This document shows positions 61,240 to 64,000 of a DNA stretch of 64,000 nucleotides, piece by piece. The DNA comes from Mycolicibacterium goodii (lineage in GTDB: Bacteria > Actinomycetota > Actinomycetes > Mycobacteriales > Mycobacteriaceae), in contig NZ_CP012150.1 in NCBI RefSeq assembly GCF_001187505.1, positions 5,242,048-5,306,047 on the forward strand, read 5' to 3'. Every line of letters starts with the position of its first letter. Position 1 is the stretch's first letter. A model generated the notes under the pieces. It was given only the letters and a program-made list of their open reading frames with translations, had not been told where the DNA came from and ran no database searches. The position numbers and the translations under genes were made by a program.

Positions 61240-62883
61240 TCACCCGACGACGTCGCCGACGAGAGCACCCGCCAGGAACGACGCGTAGCCGCTGTCCTCG
61301 ACCTCGCGGCAGTACCGCTGATACACCTGCCCGCCGCCCATGTACACCAGGAACGCCTCGGGCTTGCCTGGCACGTTCTCGCCGAGGAACCACGCCTTGG
61401 CCTTCTTGCCCTCGGTGTACATCACGGTGGCCTTGCCTGCCCGCTCGGTCTCCTCTGCCCACCATTCCTCGGCTTCCCGCGTGGCCTCCAAGCGGTCCAC
61501 CCCGTTCTCTTCGGCCCAGCGCAGCGCGCGCTGCAACCACTGCGCACCCAGCTGGATCGGGACCACCAGGTTCGAGTACGGCGTCTGCGGTCCGAGGGAC
61601 ATGAAGAAGTTCGGGAAACCGTGCACCCCGATGCCCAGGTTCGACCGCAGCCCGTCGCGGGCCCACCTGTCGCGCAACGTCATCCCGTCCCGGCCGACGA
61701 TGTCGATGAAGGTCAGCGTGCCGGTCATGGCGTCGAACCCGGTCGCGAAGATCAGCACATCGAGTTCGTACTCACGCTCCCCCACTTTGACACCGCGCGG
61801 TGTGATCTCCGTGATGGGCTCCGACGCCACGTCGACGAGGTGGACGTGATCCAGGTTGAACGCGTCGTAGTAGCCGTGGCCGGTGGGCACACGCTTGCCG
61901 TTGAAGGAGTAGTTCTTCGGGCACAGCAGCTCGGCGGTGGCAGGATCCTCGACGATCTCGCGGATCTTGGACCGGATGAAGTCCGACGCGAGCTCGCTGG
62001 CCCGGTGATCGGTGGCCAGATCGTTGAAACACTCGTTGGCGAAATGGAATCCGCCCTCGTTCCACTTGGCTTCGAAGATGCGGCGCCGCTCGTCGTCGTC
62101 GACCTCCAGCGCGCTGAACTGTGCGGGTTCCATCGCGACCCCGAACGGATGGTTGGCCGCCCTCTCGAACACCGCGTCGTAGTTCTCCCGCAGCCACTGC
62201 ATCTGCTCAGGGGTCACCGGATCGTTCGTGGTCTCGACGATGAAGTTCGGGGTGCGTTGGAACACCACGAGTTCGGCGACCTCCCGCGCGATCGCCGGCA
62301 CCACCTGGATGCCCGACGCACCGAGCCCGATCAGACCTACCCGCTTGCCGGACAGGTCGACGCCGTCGCGCGGCCAGTGGGCGGTGTGATACCGCTTGCC
62401 GGCGAACGTCTCGATGCCCGGGATGTCCGGATAGATCGCCTGCGACAGCACACCCATACCGCTGATGAGGTACTTCGTGGTCAACTGCGCACCGCCGGTG
62501 GTGGTGACGACCCAACGGTTGGCGGGCTCGTCGTAACGCGCCGATTCGACACGGACATTGAGCCGGATGTCGCGACGCAGATCCAGACGGTCGGCCACGA
62601 AGTTGAGGTACTCAAGCACCTCCGCGCCCGCGGGGTAGCGCTGTGTCCAGTTCCATTCCTCGCGAACTTCTTTCGAGAAGGAGAACGAGTAGTAGCTGTA
62701 TTCGCTGTCGGTGCGCACACCGGGATAGCGGTTGGCCCACCAGGTTCCGCCGATACCGTCCTGGGCGTCGAGCACCACGGTGCGCAGGCCGATCTCACGC
62801 AGGTGGTGCAGGATCGCCAGACCGGAGAATCCGGCGCCGATCACGATCGCGTCGAAGGTGTCGGGTTCGTGGGTGTTGGTCAT
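61240..62883 (-). CDS. Baeyer-Villiger-type flavin monooxygenase
   Basis: The 547-residue protein has FAD motif GAGFSGLAILHHL (about residues 16-28), the fingerprint FAGKRYHTAHWP (FxGxxxHxxxWP type, about 165-176) and NADPH motif GLGASGIQVVPAIA. It should oxidise ketones to esters or lactones with NADPH and oxygen. I chose ATG 62883 rather than 62886 because of the AAGGAG 5 bases away. It lies 15 bases downstream of the esterase gene. Confidence 0.9.
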   Translation of the reverse strand: MTNTHEPDTFDAIVIGAGFSGLAILHHLREIGLRTVVLDAQDGIGGTWWANRYPGVRTDSEYSYYSFSFSKEVREEWNWTQRYPAGAEVLEYLNFVADRLDLRRDIRLNVRVESARYDEPANRWVVTTTGGAQLTTKYLISGMGVLSQAIYPDIPGIETFAGKRYHTAHWPRDGVDLSGKRVGLIGLGASGIQVVPAIAREVAELVVFQRTPNFIVETTNDPVTPEQMQWLRENYDAVFERAANHPFGVAMEPAQFSALEVDDDERRRIFEAKWNEGGFHFANECFNDLATDHRASELASDFIRSKIREIVEDPATAELLCPKNYSFNGKRVPTGHGYYDAFNLDHVHLVDVASEPITEITPRGVKVGEREYELDVLIFATGFDAMTGTLTFIDIVGRDGMTLRDRWARDGLRSNLGIGVHGFPNFFMSLGPQTPYSNLVVPIQLGAQWLQRALRWAEENGVDRLEATREAEEWWAEETERAGKATVMYTEGKKAKAWFLGENVPGKPEAFLVYMGGGQVYQRYCREVEDSGYASFLAGALVGDVVG

Positions 62884-62898
62884 CATGACTCCTTCGGA

Positions 62899-63816
62899 TC
62901 AGACGGCGACGGGTCTGGTGGCTCGATACCAGGCCGACATGGCCACGATGGCCGTGTCGGCCTCGGGGAGCGCACCGGCTTGCAGCGGGAAGACGTGCTG
63001 CTGACCGGATGCCACGTCGAGCGTGACGTCGACACCTGCGGCGCGGGCCTTCTCGGCGAGCCTGGTGGCGTCGGCGTACAGCGATTCGGTGTCCGACACC
63101 GTGATGTAGAGCCGAGGGAAACCGGTGAAGTCGGCGTACAGCGGGTTCACCAGCGGGTCGGTCGGCGACGCTCCCCCCGACAGGTAGCGGTCGATGTTGC
63201 CCTGCAATCCCTCTCTTGTGATGAGGAAGTCGGTCGCGTCGTTGGATTCGATGGTGCTGCCGCTGTTCTCCATGTCGAGCCACGGCGAGATCGTGATGAC
63301 GCGACCGGGGACGGGGGAACCGTCGCGCAGCAGCCGCAGCGTGGTGGCGACGGCGATGCTCGCGCCCGCGCTGTCCCCGACGAACGTGATCCGGCTCGCG
63401 TCGATGCCGTCGGCGATCAGCGACTCGAAAACCGCTGTCGCGTCGTCGATCTGGGCCGGGTACGGATGCTCGGGCGCCAGCCGGAAATCCGCGACGAATG
63501 CGTACGCGCCGAATGCACGGGCCAGGTGCCCGGCGAGTTTGCGGTGACTCGCCGAGGATCCGAGCGCGAACCCGCCGCCGTGCAACACCACGAGCATCTG
63601 CCGGGGGTCGGCGGCCAGCGGCTTGACGAGTATCCCTGGCACACCGCCCATCCGGGTCGACGCATAGGTGACGTCTTCCGGTTCGGCGGTCACCCGCTGC
63701 CAATCCTCGAACACCCAGCGCATCAGCCGCAGCGACATGTCGGGGTTGGCGACGAACTCCTCGGTCCACTCGGCGTAGATGCCGCCAAGCGGGTCATTGG
63801 GTTGGTTTATCGACAT
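62899..63816 (-). CDS. Alpha/beta hydrolase, HSL/LipR-type esterase
   Basis: The 305-residue protein has the oxyanion motif HGGGF (about residues 77-81), nucleophile GDSAGAS (Ser about 148), an Asp in SDTESLYAD and His in GQQHVFPL, which define the hormone-sensitive-lipase family. Together with the BVMO it could open a lactone or ester product. I chose ATG 63816 (MSINQPND) over an upstream start. Confidence 0.9.
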   Translation of the reverse strand: MSINQPNDPLGGIYAEWTEEFVANPDMSLRLMRWVFEDWQRVTAEPEDVTYASTRMGGVPGILVKPLAADPRQMLVVLHGGGFALGSSASHRKLAGHLARAFGAYAFVADFRLAPEHPYPAQIDDATAVFESLIADGIDASRITFVGDSAGASIAVATTLRLLRDGSPVPGRVITISPWLDMENSGSTIESNDATDFLITREGLQGNIDRYLSGGASPTDPLVNPLYADFTGFPRLYITVSDTESLYADATRLAEKARAAGVDVTLDVASGQQHVFPLQAGALPEADTAIVAMSAWYRATRPVAV

Positions 63817-63962
63817 GGCCGAAGTGTGTGCCCGATCACCACCGGCGTCGATGCGGTGTCGCAAAATGACGCACCCGTGTGTCACTGTGACCCACTGCCC
63901 CGGGCGGGGCCGGTCGATCCCGTTGCCTTGACCCGGATGTCCACCACAGAAAGGCAGTGGAG

Positions 63963-64000
63963 ATGAATCGGTTGGACGGCAAGGTCGCCATCGTCACCGG
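63963..64000 (+). CDS. Short-chain dehydrogenase/reductase (5' end only)
   Basis: Only the first 12 codons are in the window. MNRLDGKVAIVT fits the start of classical SDR enzymes, just before the TGxxxGxG motif. The GTGGAG 5 bases upstream supports the ATG. It is divergent from the esterase gene and cut by the window end. Confidence 0.65.
   Translation, partial: MNRLDGKVAIVT

Noticed and set aside
61621..63966. 781-codon open frame on the plus strand
   Set aside because: It is antisense to the Baeyer-Villiger monooxygenase and esterase, both with clear motifs. The composition is that of a shadow frame.

Overview
The window is high-GC DNA with mycobacterial gene content and order, most like a fast-growing environmental Mycolicibacterium (from memory, very close to M. 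smegmatis). GTG starts, 1-bp or 4-bp ATGA/GTGA gene overlaps and strong codon-position GC are everywhere. I see no tRNA, rRNA, insertion sequence, CRISPR array or prophage, and no gene-free stretch longer than about 300 bases.

Layout. (1) 51-8820, minus strand: pyrimidine operon pyrR-pyrB-pyrC-(membrane protein)-carA-carB-pyrF. A PyrR-type RNA hairpin in front of pyrR traps its Shine-Dalgarno sequence. (2) 8917-24367: accessory block with a methyltransferase, a serine hydrolase, a flavin monooxygenase, a large LuxR-type ATPase regulator and a lipoprotein propeller/LysR pair. It also holds a six-gene minus-strand operon (15093-21867): GntR regulator, 2x[4Fe-4S] ferredoxin, substrate-binding lipoprotein with a NosL-like tail, ABC permease, ABC ATPase and an AprA/AsfA-like flavoprotein with a HEAT-repeat tail. 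(3) 24415-36067, minus strand: conserved housekeeping run nusB, efp, pepQ, aroB, aroK, aroC, an A24 peptidase, aroE (frameshifted here), mltG, ruvX and alaS. (4) 36291-40144: yjbQ family, a duplicated ABM-like protein, a GlsB/YeaQ membrane protein, rarA and a DUF3097 protein. (5) 40199-49046, minus strand: a phosphonate operon phnDCE-phnF-phnGHIJKLM, 11 genes that all overlap, with a GntR-type operator in front of phnD and a frameshift in phnH. (6) 49740-57652, minus strand: a predicted peptide-ligase system made of transglutaminase+DUF2126, fused ATP-grasp+Alpha-E, transglutaminase and a zinc-ribbon metallopeptidase. (7) 57812-64000: GAP-family membrane protein, HxlR regulator divergent from thiolase and NmrA-like genes, then a Baeyer-Villiger monooxygenase, an esterase and the start of a short-chain dehydrogenase.

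How they work together. Region 1 makes UMP and carbamoyl phosphate. Region 3 makes chorismate and supports translation and the cell wall. Region 5 would import phosphonates and release phosphate from the C-P bond. The asf-like operon of region 2 probably imports an organosulfur compound and supplies electrons for its reduction. Region 6 is the best candidate for an undescribed system: it holds two predicted amide-forming ligase domains (ATP-grasp and a glutamine-synthetase-like domain), two transglutaminase-fold domains and a peptidase, but no known product. Region 7 looks like ketone or ester breakdown, similar in content to the mymA-lipR-sadH set.

Two genes, aroE and phnH, each lack one base in a GC-rich run. 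Both otherwise look intact, so sequencing error or very recent mutation is more likely than old decay.
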